Source: Veillonellales bacterium
Lineage (GTDB): Bacteria > Bacillota > Negativicutes > JAAYSF01
Direction: 5' to 3'
DNA: 64,000 nucleotides
Assembly (NCBI GenBank): GCA_039680175.1
Contig: JBDKTO010000036.1
Location: 1-64,000 of the forward strand
Shown piece after piece: positions 35,938 through 45,011 of the stretch (its first letter is position 1; each line of letters begins with the position of its first letter). A program made the translations under genes and the position numbers. The notes under the pieces were generated by a model. It had not been told where the DNA came from. It saw nothing but the letters and a program-made list of their open reading frames with translations, and ran no database searches.

Positions 35938-36672
35938 ATGTACGGGGACATGAATGGGAGCAATCAGAGAAATTTTACGCAGTTAAAAAAACTGGGCGTA
36001 CTGGGGGGGATGGGTCCCGCCGCTTCGGCGGAGTTTTTACGGATATTGGCGGAAGAAGCTCCGGCTGAAACAGACCAGGAACATCCCATCGTTTATCTGA
36101 TATCGGATTCCCAGGTACCTGACCGCAGCAGCGCAATTTTAGGCAAAGGAAACGATCCTACGGAGCGGTTGAAGGCGGATTTACTGTCACTTGTGCAAAT
36201 GGGGGCGGACTTATTAGCGGTTCCCTGCAATACAGCCCATTATTTTATTGATCAGTTTCGGTCGGAACTGCCGGTTCCATTGGTACATATTGTGGAGGAA
36301 ACTGTTTTAGCAGCGCAAAGACTGAATCCAGAGGGTTGTTGGATGCTGTCGACGGTGGGAACGCGACAAAGCGGATTATACCAGAAGTATGCCCAGGGTA
36401 TTGGTTATCAGCTGTGGCTGCCTGACTCTGGTACCGCTGCCAGGGTACAGGAAAGCATTAACCTGGTGAAGGCGGGAAAACAAACGGAAGCCGGGGCTCT
36501 TATACGCGCTGTTGTCTTGGGGCTATGGCGGGAAAGAGATGTACCGGTTATGGCAGCTTGTACCGAACTTCCCTTAGCCTATGATGCGTCGGGACTGCCG
36601 CCAGAGCGAACTGTATCAAGTCTGGGTGCTTTGGTGGATGCCTGTCTGCACAGAATTTACAGCGGCGTGTAA
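35938..36672 (+). CDS. aspartate/glutamate racemase family protein
   Basis: Cofactor-independent racemase (244 aa). Both catalytic Cys motifs are present: VPCNTAHYF (first Cys) and AACTELPLA (second Cys). The N-terminal LGVLGGMGPAAS is typical of aspartate racemases. The ATG follows AAAAGGAGG. Placed after an isoaspartyl peptidase, dicarboxylate carrier and M20 peptidase, it is likely to convert D-aspartate to L-aspartate (or the reverse). A terminator follows the stop. Confidence 0.9.
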   Translation: MYGDMNGSNQRNFTQLKKLGVLGGMGPAASAEFLRILAEEAPAETDQEHPIVYLISDSQVPDRSSAILGKGNDPTERLKADLLSLVQMGADLLAVPCNTAHYFIDQFRSELPVPLVHIVEETVLAAQRLNPEGCWMLSTVGTRQSGLYQKYAQGIGYQLWLPDSGTAARVQESINLVKAGKQTEAGALIRAVVLGLWRERDVPVMAACTELPLAYDASGLPPERTVSSLGALVDACLHRIYSGV

Positions 36673-36698
36673 TAAAAATACTGTCTGCTGGCGGAATG

Positions 36699-36725
36699 AA
36701 CTCCTGCGCATAGCGTGGGAGTTTT
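36699..36725 (+). terminator. terminator after the racemase gene
   Basis: AACTCC (36699-36704) pairs with GGAGTT (36718-36723) around an inner TGCG/CGTG region, followed by TTTT. Confidence 0.7.
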
Positions 36726-36765
36726 GTGCTGCAGAGGGATCAGAGCCAAAAATATTCTTTCTCCT

Positions 36766-36794
36766 TTGCAAGAACGTATGTTCTGTAATATAAT
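36766..36794 (+). promoter_or_regulatory. promoter with LexA (SOS) box
   Basis: TTGCAA (36766-36771), a 17-bp spacer and TATAAT (36789-36794). The spacer is filled by AGAACGTATGTTCT (36771-36784), which matches the Gram-positive LexA/DinR box GAAC-RNRY-GTTC exactly. A repressor bound here would block polymerase directly. Confidence 0.88.
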
Positions 36795-36820
36795 AAAAGT
36801 AAGCAAGGGAGTTGATGCAC

Positions 36821-38158
36821 ATGGATATTTTTGACAAGCTGAAAATTTTGACTGACGCAGCAAAATATGATGTGGCCTGTACTTCCAGCGGAGTCAATAA
36901 AAAGGCGGCTACGGGAGGAATTGGCAGTGCCGCGGCTTGCGGCATCTGCCACAGCTTTGCCGGAGACGGGCGTTGCATTTCCCTGTTAAAAGTGCTGCTG
37001 ACCAATGTTTGCGCCTATGACTGCAAGTACTGTGTGAACCGCCGGTCCAATGACACGCCCCGGGCCGCTTTTACGCCCCGTGAGCTGGCGGATTTAACCA
37101 TCAACTTTTACCGGCGAAATTATATTGAGGGCCTTTTTTTAAGCTCCGGTGTACTGAAAACGCCTGACTATACCTGCGAGCAAATGATCGAGGCACTGCG
37201 TATTTTGCGGGAGGAATACCGATTTTCCGGTTATATCCACGCCAAGGCCATTCCGGGGGCGGACAGTGCGCTGATTGCCCGTTTGGGCCTGCTGGCAGAC
37301 AGGATGAGCGTAAATATTGAGCTTCCTTCCCATAATAGTCTGCAGCTGCTGGCGCCGGATAAGTCAAAGCATTCCATTCTGGCTCCCATGGGCTATATTC
37401 AAAACCGGATCCAGGAAAATTGCACCGACATCATTCGATATCATCATGCGCCTAAGTTCGTTCCTGCCGGACAGAGCACTCAGATGATTATCGGCGCCAC
37501 GCCGGAAACGGATTTCCAAATTTTGAATTTGGCGGAAGGGCTTTATAGAAAATATAGATTGAAACGGGTTTTCTTTTCCGCCTATATGCCGGTGGCGGAA
37601 GACAGCCTGCTGCCCGCGCCGGAAACCAAGCCGCCGCTGCTGCGGGAACACCGGCTGTATCAGGCGGACTGGCTGCTGCGGTTTTATGGATTCACAGCAA
37701 ATGAACTGCTGGATCAGCAGCATCAGAGCTTTAATCCCTATATTGATCCGAAATGCAATTGGGCACTCAATCATATGGAGCTTTTCCCTTTGGATGTAAA
37801 CCGCGCTTCCTATAGCGACCTGCTGCGTGTGCCGGGTATCGGCGTAATCAGCGCCAAGCGGATTATCACTGCCCGCCGCACCGGCAGACTTCAGTTTGAC
37901 GGTCTGAAAAAACTGGGGGTTGTCTTGAAGCGGGCTCAGTATTTTATTACCTGCGGCGGGAAAGCTCCCGGCGGCTTGAAAGTCACGCCGGATACGGTGC
38001 TGCAGTCGTTACTGTCGGAAAAAGCGCTGGGGTTGTATCAGCATGATTTTTCTCACCAGACCGGCATGGAGCAGCTTTCGCTTTTTTCACCCCCATCGCT
38101 GCTGTCATCGGGCGGGAAACAGGAGGACAGGGGAAAATGCCTAACCGCACCGCTTTGA
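36821..38158 (+). CDS. radical SAM protein of the DNA modification/repair family
   Basis: Putative DNA modification/repair radical SAM protein (about 445 aa). The cluster motif is CAYDCKYC (CxxxCxxC), preceded by a conserved GICHSFAGDGRCISLLKVLL segment given here as family-like. A C-terminal helix-hairpin-helix region (VPGIGVISAKRI) points to DNA binding. The ATG at 36821 gives a proper gap to AAGGGAG; two earlier in-frame starts lie too close. The gene overlaps its partner by 22 bases. The family is known by comparison as a partner of a uracil-DNA-glycosylase-linked protein, but its reaction is not established. The SOS box upstream supports a DNA-damage role. Confidence 0.88.
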   Translation: MDIFDKLKILTDAAKYDVACTSSGVNKKAATGGIGSAAACGICHSFAGDGRCISLLKVLLTNVCAYDCKYCVNRRSNDTPRAAFTPRELADLTINFYRRNYIEGLFLSSGVLKTPDYTCEQMIEALRILREEYRFSGYIHAKAIPGADSALIARLGLLADRMSVNIELPSHNSLQLLAPDKSKHSILAPMGYIQNRIQENCTDIIRYHHAPKFVPAGQSTQMIIGATPETDFQILNLAEGLYRKYRLKRVFFSAYMPVAEDSLLPAPETKPPLLREHRLYQADWLLRFYGFTANELLDQQHQSFNPYIDPKCNWALNHMELFPLDVNRASYSDLLRVPGIGVISAKRIITARRTGRLQFDGLKKLGVVLKRAQYFITCGGKAPGGLKVTPDTVLQSLLSEKALGLYQHDFSHQTGMEQLSLFSPPSLLSSGGKQEDRGKCLTAPL

Positions 38159-38943
38159 TGTATTGTTATGACGGCAGTTTTGAGGGGCTGCTGTGCTGTG
38201 TGTTTGAAAGCTATGAGCAAAAGGAAATTCCTCTGGACATTCTTCTGCCCGAGATGGCACAAGGTATTTTGCTGCCGGTAAAGGAGATTATCACGGATAC
38301 GGCAAAAGCCGGACGGGTATTGGGATCCATCCCGCAAAAAATGGGCGCTCCGACGCTGGAGTTTGTGCGGCACGCTTTTTTAACTTGTCTTGCCCACAAG
38401 GAGTTGTACATCCTGTTATTTCTGCGATTGGGTTATCGTTACGGACCAGCCGTGCTGAGCAGGCTGACCGACCCGGTGGTGGATAAGCTGTTTAAAGCTG
38501 TCAAACATTTGGCTAAGGAAAGTCATCTGTTCAAGGGATTTGTACGGTTTTCTATTTTCAGCAATGTTCTTGTGGCTGAGATCGAACCGAAAAATTATGT
38601 GCTTCCTCTGCTGCGGCAGCATTTTTGTGAGCGTTATCCGGAAGAGCATTTTTTAATTGTTGATAAAACCCATGGCATGGGGCTGGTTTACCGGCCCTAT
38701 GAGTCGGCGGTGATTCCCATTAGGAAGCTTGAACTGCCGGAACCGGATGAAAACGAGGAATATTTTCGCCGGCTGTGGCGGGTTTTCTACGATGCCGTCG
38801 AGATTCAGGGACGGCATAATCCTAAGTGCCGCATGAGCCTGATGCCGAAACGTTATTGGAAATACATGACGGAGTTCGGTTCTGCACAACAGAAATCACC
38901 GCGGCGTCTGGAGGGCTCCGGCGGGGGAAAATTGCATTTTTAG
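38137..38943 (+). CDS. DUF4130 'DNA metabolism' partner of the radical SAM protein
   Basis: Homologue of the family that always accompanies the preceding radical SAM protein and, in other genomes, is fused to a uracil-DNA glycosylase domain. Here (268 aa) the glycosylase part is absent. Characteristic stretches are YCYDGSFEGLLCCVFESY at the start, FLRLGYRYG, LVYRPYESA and MPKRYWKYMTEF near the end. GGAGG precedes the ATG, and translation is probably coupled through the 22-base overlap. Function is unknown beyond the association with DNA repair. Confidence 0.87.
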   Translation: MPNRTALMYCYDGSFEGLLCCVFESYEQKEIPLDILLPEMAQGILLPVKEIITDTAKAGRVLGSIPQKMGAPTLEFVRHAFLTCLAHKELYILLFLRLGYRYGPAVLSRLTDPVVDKLFKAVKHLAKESHLFKGFVRFSIFSNVLVAEIEPKNYVLPLLRQHFCERYPEEHFLIVDKTHGMGLVYRPYESAVIPIRKLELPEPDENEEYFRRLWRVFYDAVEIQGRHNPKCRMSLMPKRYWKYMTEFGSAQQKSPRRLEGSGGGKLHF

Positions 38944-38964
38944 AAAATACTGTCGAAATTTGTA

Positions 38965-38993
38965 TTGACGGGAAGACGAGTATGTACTATCCT
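38965..38993 (+). promoter_or_regulatory. vegetative promoter for the LCP gene
   Basis: TTGACG, a 17-bp spacer and TATCCT, ending 74 bases before the LCP start codon. Confidence 0.65.
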
Positions 38994-39067
38994 ATATAGG
39001 AAGTTTGCCGGTTATACTCAAGCGGAATATCGGCACTTAAATGTTAAATGGATTCGAAGGTGGATGT

Positions 39068-40279
39068 ATGAGTGAAGGTAGAGAAGAAAGTCAAAAAGGG
39101 AAAAAACCGGCTCGCCGTCTTCGTAAAGGACGGGTTGTCATCGTACTGGCAATTATTTTCTGCCTGTTCGGAGCGGCTTGCGCTATCTTTAGGGACGACA
39201 ATCAACCGGTAGCCGGCCTTATCACTCATGCTCAGGGCAGGATCAATATTCTGGTTTTGGGAGTGGATGAGCGGGAGGATGATGTGGGCCGCTCGGATAC
39301 CACTTTTGTGGTAACGGTTGATACCGATGCCAGAAAAGTGACCATGCTTTCCATACCCCGTGATTCCCGGGTAAAAATTCCCGGGCACGGCTGGGATAAA
39401 ATAAACCATGCCTATGCTTTTGGCGGATCAAAGCTAGCCAAAACAACGATTGAGGATTTGCTGGGAATACCGCTGGACTATACTGTTGTCATCAATTTTA
39501 ACGGATTTGTCCGTATGATTGACGCTATTGGCGGGGTAACCATCAATGTGGACAAGCCGATGCATTATACCGATCCTTATGATGACGACGGCGGCTTGTA
39601 TATTGACCTTCACCCCGGTGTGCAGAAATTAACCGGCCGAACAGCAATCGAATATGTTCGTTACCGGGATGAAGAAGGAGATATAGGACGTGTCGCCAGA
39701 CAGCAGAAATTCTTGAAAGCAGTGATGCAGGAATTTACCAAGCCCCAGTTGATTACCCGGCTGCCTGAACTTGTGAAGCAGTTTTCCACTGCTGTCAGAA
39801 CAGATATGCCGACAAGCAAAATGCTCCAGCTGATTCCGATCGCCAATGATGCGGTTAAAGCAGGGTTAGAGACACAGTGGGTAACCGGAACGCCGATCTG
39901 GATACAGGATGTTAGTTACTGGCTGCCGGATATCAAAGAACTGAGAATTAAAGTTGCTGCAATACAGGGAATTGCTGTAGACGAAAAATACCGACAGGTT
40001 GCGGAATTATTAGCTGCCGAATATAAACAATCCATACCAAAAGAAATAAAAGTAGCGGATGTTCCACCGGTGATTCAAAGGACCTCAAGTGTAGAAAAAC
40101 CCGCGGCGGCCGTTACCAAGGCGCCTGCGGTAGCGAATAAGTCAAAAACGGCTGCTTCCGGGCAAAATAAAGTGGGGTCAAATTTGCCTTCCGGCACAAC
40201 AGGGACGAATTCCGGTTCAGCGGCCGGAGATGGGAAAATTCACAAAAGCACCGGGCCGGATGCGGCCGGTAAACAATAG
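39068..40279 (+). CDS. LytR-CpsA-Psr (LCP) family protein
   Basis: Membrane-anchored phosphotransferase family (about 403 aa) that attaches glycopolymers to peptidoglycan. A cytoplasmic Lys/Arg-rich tail and one membrane segment (about residues 24-43) precede the LCP domain. That domain has ILVLGVDERED, SDTTFVVTVD, SIPRDSRVKIPGHG with the conserved Arg, and YVRYRDEEGDIGRVARQQKF (the RxRxxDxxR-type region). The last 70 residues are a low-complexity Ala/Ser/Gly/Lys tail. The ATG at 39068 follows GAAGGTGGA and replaces a longer frame. In a diderm Firmicute the polymer is unknown. Confidence 0.9.
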   Translation: MSEGREESQKGKKPARRLRKGRVVIVLAIIFCLFGAACAIFRDDNQPVAGLITHAQGRINILVLGVDEREDDVGRSDTTFVVTVDTDARKVTMLSIPRDSRVKIPGHGWDKINHAYAFGGSKLAKTTIEDLLGIPLDYTVVINFNGFVRMIDAIGGVTINVDKPMHYTDPYDDDGGLYIDLHPGVQKLTGRTAIEYVRYRDEEGDIGRVARQQKFLKAVMQEFTKPQLITRLPELVKQFSTAVRTDMPTSKMLQLIPIANDAVKAGLETQWVTGTPIWIQDVSYWLPDIKELRIKVAAIQGIAVDEKYRQVAELLAAEYKQSIPKEIKVADVPPVIQRTSSVEKPAAAVTKAPAVANKSKTAASGQNKVGSNLPSGTTGTNSGSAAGDGKIHKSTGPDAAGKQ

Positions 40280-40322
40280 CTGAGTAACAGCTGTCTTTGA
40301 TAAAAAATTTCGCTAGTAAGAT

Positions 40323-40360
40323 GCAAAGCCCTCTGAAAAGGGAGAGCTTTGCTTTTTTTT
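40323..40360 (+). terminator. terminator after the LCP gene
   Basis: GCAAAGC (40323-40329) pairs with GCTTTGC (40346-40352) with an inner CCTC/GGAG-type stem, followed by eight T. Confidence 0.9.
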
Positions 40361-40496
40361 ATATAATAAGAGAAAATTACACGGCGTTTTGCTATAACGG
40401 GACTCGATATGCTTTAAGAAATTTGCACTATATTCGATATTATATATAGGAAGTAAAAATGATAAGGGCACATGCTTATTGAGAGAGGGTGGTTGA

Positions 40497-41639
40497 ATGC
40501 AAAATATAATGTTAGATGAACTACAGCCGGGCATGTACCTGTCAAGGCCGCTTATTTTAGAGGATGGTACGGTTTTACTGCATGAAGGCATAGAAATAAA
40601 AGAAAGATACATTGAGTATCTTCGCAATAAAGGCATTACATCTTTATATGTTAAGGAGCCGGAAAATAAAGATAAGGCTGAGACTGAAGAAAATTTCTAT
40701 GATCTACAGCACAAGCAGGAAGCCATGGATGATGCAAGGGAGACAATTAATCATTTTCGCGTCGGTAAAGGGATACAGCTTGATGGGGTTAAAGCTGTTG
40801 TTGATGATATGATCAGCCAGCTTAGCCAGCAGCCGGAGAATATGATTCATCTTTTGGATATGCGCCGCAAAGAGGAGTATATGTTCTCGCATGCTGTCAA
40901 TACTTGTATTTTGTCGGTAATGACCGGAATTGCCTCGGGATATAACGAAGCGCAGTTGAATGATCTGGGACTGTCAGCCATGCTGCACGATATCGGTAAA
41001 ATAAAATTTCCCCGGCAATTAGCGATGCAGTTTCCCGACTATTTATCCAAGAGGGAAAGAGAGGAATACAGGCGGCACTTGTTTTATTGCCTGGAAATTT
41101 TACGGGGGAATCCAACCTTGCCGGTTGATGTTGTGAACGCCTGCTTTCAGCATCACGAGCGCTGGAACGGCAGCGGTTATCCCATGGGGATTAAAGGCGA
41201 TGCGATTTCCGAGTATGCCCAGATTATCAGTATTGCCGATGTCTATGACCGGTTGATCGTGGGAATGCCTCATCGTCTGCCTACGCCGGTTTATTATGCA
41301 GTTGCCATTTTGAATAAAGCCGCGGGAGAGTATTTTAACCCGGCACTTGTCGATACCTTTAACCGGAATGTTGCCATCTATCCCATGGGGAAAATGGTAA
41401 AGCTGAACAATCGACAAAGCGGCGTTATCCTTGGCGTGGGGATAAAAAACAAGACTACCCCTGTCATTCGTATTACCGCCGATCAAGATGGTAATCCGGT
41501 CAATCAGCTCGTCGAGCTTGATTTGTTGAAAAACCCGGAATTGTTTATTGTGGATTTTGATGATCCATATTTTGGTTATGCAACTGCCTATGCTGATTAT
41601 GCCTATACTAATCGTGGGAAAGGGCAGCCCGTTGTATAA
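40497..41639 (+). CDS. HD-GYP c-di-GMP phosphodiesterase
   Basis: HD-GYP protein (380 aa). An N-terminal region (residues 1-120) begins LQPGMYLSRPLILEDGTVLL, as in HD-GYP proteins with a DUF3391-like domain. The catalytic domain has MLHDIGK and the HHERWNGSGYP (HHE...GYP) motif, and a beta-rich C-terminal extension follows. Predicted to hydrolyse c-di-GMP. It is 35-40% like the second HD-GYP at 53062-54171 by eye and has the same overall plan. The ATG lies 10 bases behind GAGAGAGGG. Confidence 0.9.
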   Translation: MQNIMLDELQPGMYLSRPLILEDGTVLLHEGIEIKERYIEYLRNKGITSLYVKEPENKDKAETEENFYDLQHKQEAMDDARETINHFRVGKGIQLDGVKAVVDDMISQLSQQPENMIHLLDMRRKEEYMFSHAVNTCILSVMTGIASGYNEAQLNDLGLSAMLHDIGKIKFPRQLAMQFPDYLSKREREEYRRHLFYCLEILRGNPTLPVDVVNACFQHHERWNGSGYPMGIKGDAISEYAQIISIADVYDRLIVGMPHRLPTPVYYAVAILNKAAGEYFNPALVDTFNRNVAIYPMGKMVKLNNRQSGVILGVGIKNKTTPVIRITADQDGNPVNQLVELDLLKNPELFIVDFDDPYFGYATAYADYAYTNRGKGQPVV

Positions 41640-41661
41640 ATGATACAGAGCGGTAATTGTA

Positions 41662-41706
41662 AATACCTTAATTTCTGCACAATTGCAGGGGTAGGGTATT
41701 TTTTTT
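41662..41706 (+). terminator. terminator after HD-GYP gene
   Basis: AATACC (41662-41667) pairs with GGTATT (41695-41700), with an inner CTGCA/TGCAG stem, then a run of T. Confidence 0.8.
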
Positions 41707-41792
41707 GCCCAAGAGGAGGCTCTCTTGTTCCCCAAAAAGAAAGCTGTTATACTAAAATGAAACCATTGACCTTCTGAATAAAGGAGCTATGC

Positions 41793-42482
41793 ATGTTGAA
41801 AAAAGGTAAAAATTTGTTGTGGCTGTTTGTCGGTGGGCTGACAGTCGCAGCAGCAGCTGTTTATTGGCTGCAGCCGGCATGGGCGCGGCCGTTGATAGGT
41901 GTGCTGAAGTATTTAAATGATATTGACTCGCTGATCGATTTTATCCGTTCCTACGGACACTATGCCATGCTGATCAGCTTTTTGCTGATTGTCGTAATTA
42001 ATATGGTTGCTGTTTTGCCGAATATATTTATTCTGGCGGCAAACGGGATTCTTTTTGGCGTTGTTGAAGGAACGCTTGTTTCCTGGGCGGCGGAATCTGT
42101 CGGTGTAATCATCAGCTTTTTCATCATGCGTTATCTTTTGCGCGACTATGCCCACAAGCTGATTGTCCGCCGGCAGGGGTTAAAAGCCCTTGACCAATTC
42201 AGCGGTGAAAAGGGCTTTGTCATTATGCTGCTGGCCCGCTCGATTCCCTTTGTCCCTTCCGGTCTCATTACCGCGCTGGGAGCTTTAAGCAGTATTTCGA
42301 CCCGCGACTATATCCTGGCCACACTCATTGGTAAATTTCCTTCAGCCACAATCGAAGTTATGCTGGGACATGATTTGGCTTCTTACCGGGAGCATGAATT
42401 GCGGCTGCTGATCCTGCTGCTGATTGCCGGAGCAGGCTACTATTTATTTTTGCGGTATAAAAAGAAACATCAAAATACTTAA
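41793..42482 (+). CDS. TVP38/TMEM64 (DedA-like) membrane protein
   Basis: Inner-membrane protein (229 aa, about six hydrophobic segments). A SNARE-associated core contains NIFILAANGILFGVVEGTLVS, the conserved re-entrant segment, here quoted in part. ARSIPFVPSGLITALGAL is the family's Arg-Pro motif, and IGKFPSATIEVMLGHDL follows. DedA/TVP38 proteins move lipids across the membrane. AAAGGAG precedes the ATG. The gene stands alone between terminators. Confidence 0.88.
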   Translation: MLKKGKNLLWLFVGGLTVAAAAVYWLQPAWARPLIGVLKYLNDIDSLIDFIRSYGHYAMLISFLLIVVINMVAVLPNIFILAANGILFGVVEGTLVSWAAESVGVIISFFIMRYLLRDYAHKLIVRRQGLKALDQFSGEKGFVIMLLARSIPFVPSGLITALGALSSISTRDYILATLIGKFPSATIEVMLGHDLASYREHELRLLILLLIAGAGYYLFLRYKKKHQNT

Positions 42483-42499
42483 CTGTTTTGATATTCATT

Positions 42500-42540
42500 G
42501 GAAAAGGACCTTCCTCGCAATAGGAGAAAGGTCCTTTTCC
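42500..42540. terminator. bidirectional terminator
   Basis: GGAAAAGGACC (42500-42510) pairs with GGTCCTTTTCC (42530-42540), serving the TVP38 gene and the converging nrdD gene. Confidence 0.9.
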
Positions 42541-42553
42541 ATGATAGCTCGTT

Positions 42554-44884
42554 TTACCGGACGGACAGATGTTTTACTCTGTCTCTTACTTCGGCAAGCT
42601 TGGCATTATTGAAACGGTCAAGGGTACCGACAAGGTAGCCGGTGATCCGGCGAATTCGCTCAAAGGGTATGCCGTCCGCTTCGCTCCGGCCGCACTGAGG
42701 ACAATTATTGTCGATAATGCCGTTATAGCCGCATACCGGGTCCCGGTCGACAGGATGATTGATCGAGCCGTAACCGACGCCGCATTCTTTCATACAACGG
42801 ATTACCGATTCAAAGGCTTCCAGATTTTTATCGGGATCGCCGTCAAGTTCCACATAGGTGATATGCCCGCCGTTAGTGAATTTGTGGTAAGGTGCTTCCA
42901 ACCGGATTTTGTCATAGGCGCTGATGGGATAATAGACCGGAATATGGAAGGAATTTGTATAGTATTCACGGTCCGTCACGCCGGGAATTTTACCAAAACG
43001 TTCTTGGTCAATCTCGACAAACCGGCCGGAAAGTCCTTCTGCCGGCGTTGCCAGCAGGGAAAAATTCAATTTGTATTTTTGGGTTGCCTCGTCTATTTTT
43101 TTACGCATATGGCCGATGATTTCAAGACCAAGCAGCTGAGATTGCTCCGACTCGCCATGATGCCGGCCTGTCAGTGCTTTCAGGCATTCTGCCAGACCGA
43201 TAAAGCCGACGGTCAGTGTTCCGTGTTTCAGGACTTCGCGTATTTCATCGTCCGGTCCCAGCTTTTCGGAATCCAGCCACACGCCGTCGCCCATGAGAAA
43301 GGGAAAGTTGCGAACTTTTTTCCGGCATTGAATTTCGAAACGTTCCAGCAGCTGATCAATGCAAAGAGAGATTAGTTCATCCAGTCTTGTATAGAATTCC
43401 GGCAGACTGCCGTTGCTTAAAATACCGAGCCGGGGCAGATTAATGGAAGTGAAGCTCAGGTTGCCGCGACTGTAAACGATTTCCCGGGTAGGATCGCAGA
43501 CATTGCCGATTACTCTTGTGCGGCAGCCCATATAGGCGATTTCTGTTTCCGGCCGGCCTTCCTTGTAATACTGCAAATTGAAGGGAGCATCGATAAAGGA
43601 AAAGTTCGGGAAAAGACGTTTGGCACTGACATGGCAGGCCAGCTTGAACAGGTCGTAGTTTGGATCACCGGGATTGTAATTGACGCCCTCTTTCAGCTTA
43701 AATATCTGGATGGGAAAAATCGGTGTTTCTCCATAGCCCAGGCCGGCTTCTGTGGCCAGCAGGATGTTTTTCATTACCATCCGGCCCTCCGGTGAAGTAT
43801 CGGTGCCATAATTAATAGAACTGAAGGGCACTTGCGCGCCGGCCCGGCTGTGCATGGTGTTTAAATTGTGAATCAGCGCTTCCATTGCCTGATAAGTGGT
43901 TTTATCCGTTTCGCTGCGTGCCTGCTCCAGGGCAAAGATTTGCGATTTTTTCAGCAGGGCGCCATCGAAGGTTCCGGCCAGAAGCCGATATTCCTCGTCA
44001 AGGTAGCCATTGTCATTGGCGATTTTCGGCATTAAATGAAGCTGCGTTCCAATATTTTTTGCCGTGTCGGTTACCTTTTTCGTAATGGTTTCCTTCTGTC
44101 CGGTGGAAAATACCAGTGCCTTAATCAGATTTTCCCGGTACTTTTTGGCAAAGGTTTTCCGCACGCCGTCGGACAGGCCATAATCAAAATTAGGGATGCT
44201 CTGGCCGCCGTGCTGATCGTTTTGGTTGGACTGGATGGCAATGCAGGCCAGGGCGGAATAACTGGCAATATCGTTTGGTTCCCGCAAAAAGCCGTGACCG
44301 GTGGAAAAACCATCTTTAAACAGCTTTTTAATATCAATTTGGCAGCAAGTTGTCGTTAAGGTATAGAAATCAAAGTCGTGGATATGAATGTCGCCGCTGT
44401 TGTGAGCTTTGGCATGCTCCGGCTTCAGAATGTACATTTCATTGTAAATTTTAGCGCCTTCCGAACCGTATTTCAGCATGGTGCCCATGGACGAATCACC
44501 GTCAATGTTAGCATTGTCCCGCTTTAGATTGCTTTCTTTTGAAGCCGCGTGGGTAATTTCTTCATAGGCTTTCATCAGCCGCGTATTCATCTGGCGAACT
44601 CTGGTGCGTTCGGCACGGTACAGGATGTAGGCTTTGGCTGCCTTAGACAGATCAGCGTCAATCAGTACCTGTTCCACCATATCCTGAATTTCTTCCACGG
44701 AAGGGGGATTATTTTTGTCGGCACATTCCCGGTCAGCTTGCCTGACAACTTTTGTTGCCAAATTAAGGGCCAGCTTTTCATCGCCGCTGCCAACCGCCTG
44801 CAGTGACTTATAAATTGCATTGGTAATTTTTTCTAAATTGAAGGGTACCTCGCGTCCATCTCTTTTTATTATGGCTGTAATCAT
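42554..44884 (-). CDS. nrdD: anaerobic (class III) ribonucleoside-triphosphate reductase
   Basis: Oxygen-sensitive glycyl-radical enzyme (about 776 aa) making dNTPs. An N-terminal ATP-cone (KRDGREVPFNLEKITNAI) precedes the ten-stranded barrel. Near the C-terminus are the zinc Cys pairs (VCGYN...CPQCG) and the radical site RRITGYLVGTLDRFN. The ATG at 44884 gives the normal N-terminus; the longer frame adds 39 residues from the promoter region. The activase gene nrdG is not beside it in this window. Two NrdR boxes at correct spacing overlap its promoter, so it should be repressed when dATP is plentiful. Confidence 0.95.
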   Translation of the reverse strand: MITAIIKRDGREVPFNLEKITNAIYKSLQAVGSGDEKLALNLATKVVRQADRECADKNNPPSVEEIQDMVEQVLIDADLSKAAKAYILYRAERTRVRQMNTRLMKAYEEITHAASKESNLKRDNANIDGDSSMGTMLKYGSEGAKIYNEMYILKPEHAKAHNSGDIHIHDFDFYTLTTTCCQIDIKKLFKDGFSTGHGFLREPNDIASYSALACIAIQSNQNDQHGGQSIPNFDYGLSDGVRKTFAKKYRENLIKALVFSTGQKETITKKVTDTAKNIGTQLHLMPKIANDNGYLDEEYRLLAGTFDGALLKKSQIFALEQARSETDKTTYQAMEALIHNLNTMHSRAGAQVPFSSINYGTDTSPEGRMVMKNILLATEAGLGYGETPIFPIQIFKLKEGVNYNPGDPNYDLFKLACHVSAKRLFPNFSFIDAPFNLQYYKEGRPETEIAYMGCRTRVIGNVCDPTREIVYSRGNLSFTSINLPRLGILSNGSLPEFYTRLDELISLCIDQLLERFEIQCRKKVRNFPFLMGDGVWLDSEKLGPDDEIREVLKHGTLTVGFIGLAECLKALTGRHHGESEQSQLLGLEIIGHMRKKIDEATQKYKLNFSLLATPAEGLSGRFVEIDQERFGKIPGVTDREYYTNSFHIPVYYPISAYDKIRLEAPYHKFTNGGHITYVELDGDPDKNLEAFESVIRCMKECGVGYGSINHPVDRDPVCGYNGIIDNNCPQCGRSEADGIPFERIRRITGYLVGTLDRFNNAKLAEVRDRVKHLSVR

Positions 44885-44957
44885 GACTTTCAGGCTGCGG
44901 TCGTAGTATCGTCCCAGCCTCTCGCCTCCTCGCCTGGAATTTATCTTTGTGAATATA

Positions 44958-44986
44958 ATGGTAATACTATATGTTGTGCTTGTCAA
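44958..44986 (-). promoter_or_regulatory. nrdD promoter
   Basis: On the minus strand: TTGACA (44986-44981), a 17-bp spacer and TACCAT (44963-44958), 74 bases before the nrdD ATG. One NrdR box fills the spacer. Confidence 0.7.
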
Positions 44987-45011
44987 TAACTTAATACTCA
45001 ATATATGGTAT
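44964..45011 (-). promoter_or_regulatory. tandem NrdR boxes
   Basis: ATACTATATGTTGTGC (44964-44979) and ACTCAATATATGGTAT (44996-45011) resemble the NrdR consensus (ACAC-type ends around an AT core). Their centres are 32 bp apart, three helical turns, as in known NrdR operators. No nrdR gene is in the window. Confidence 0.75.
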
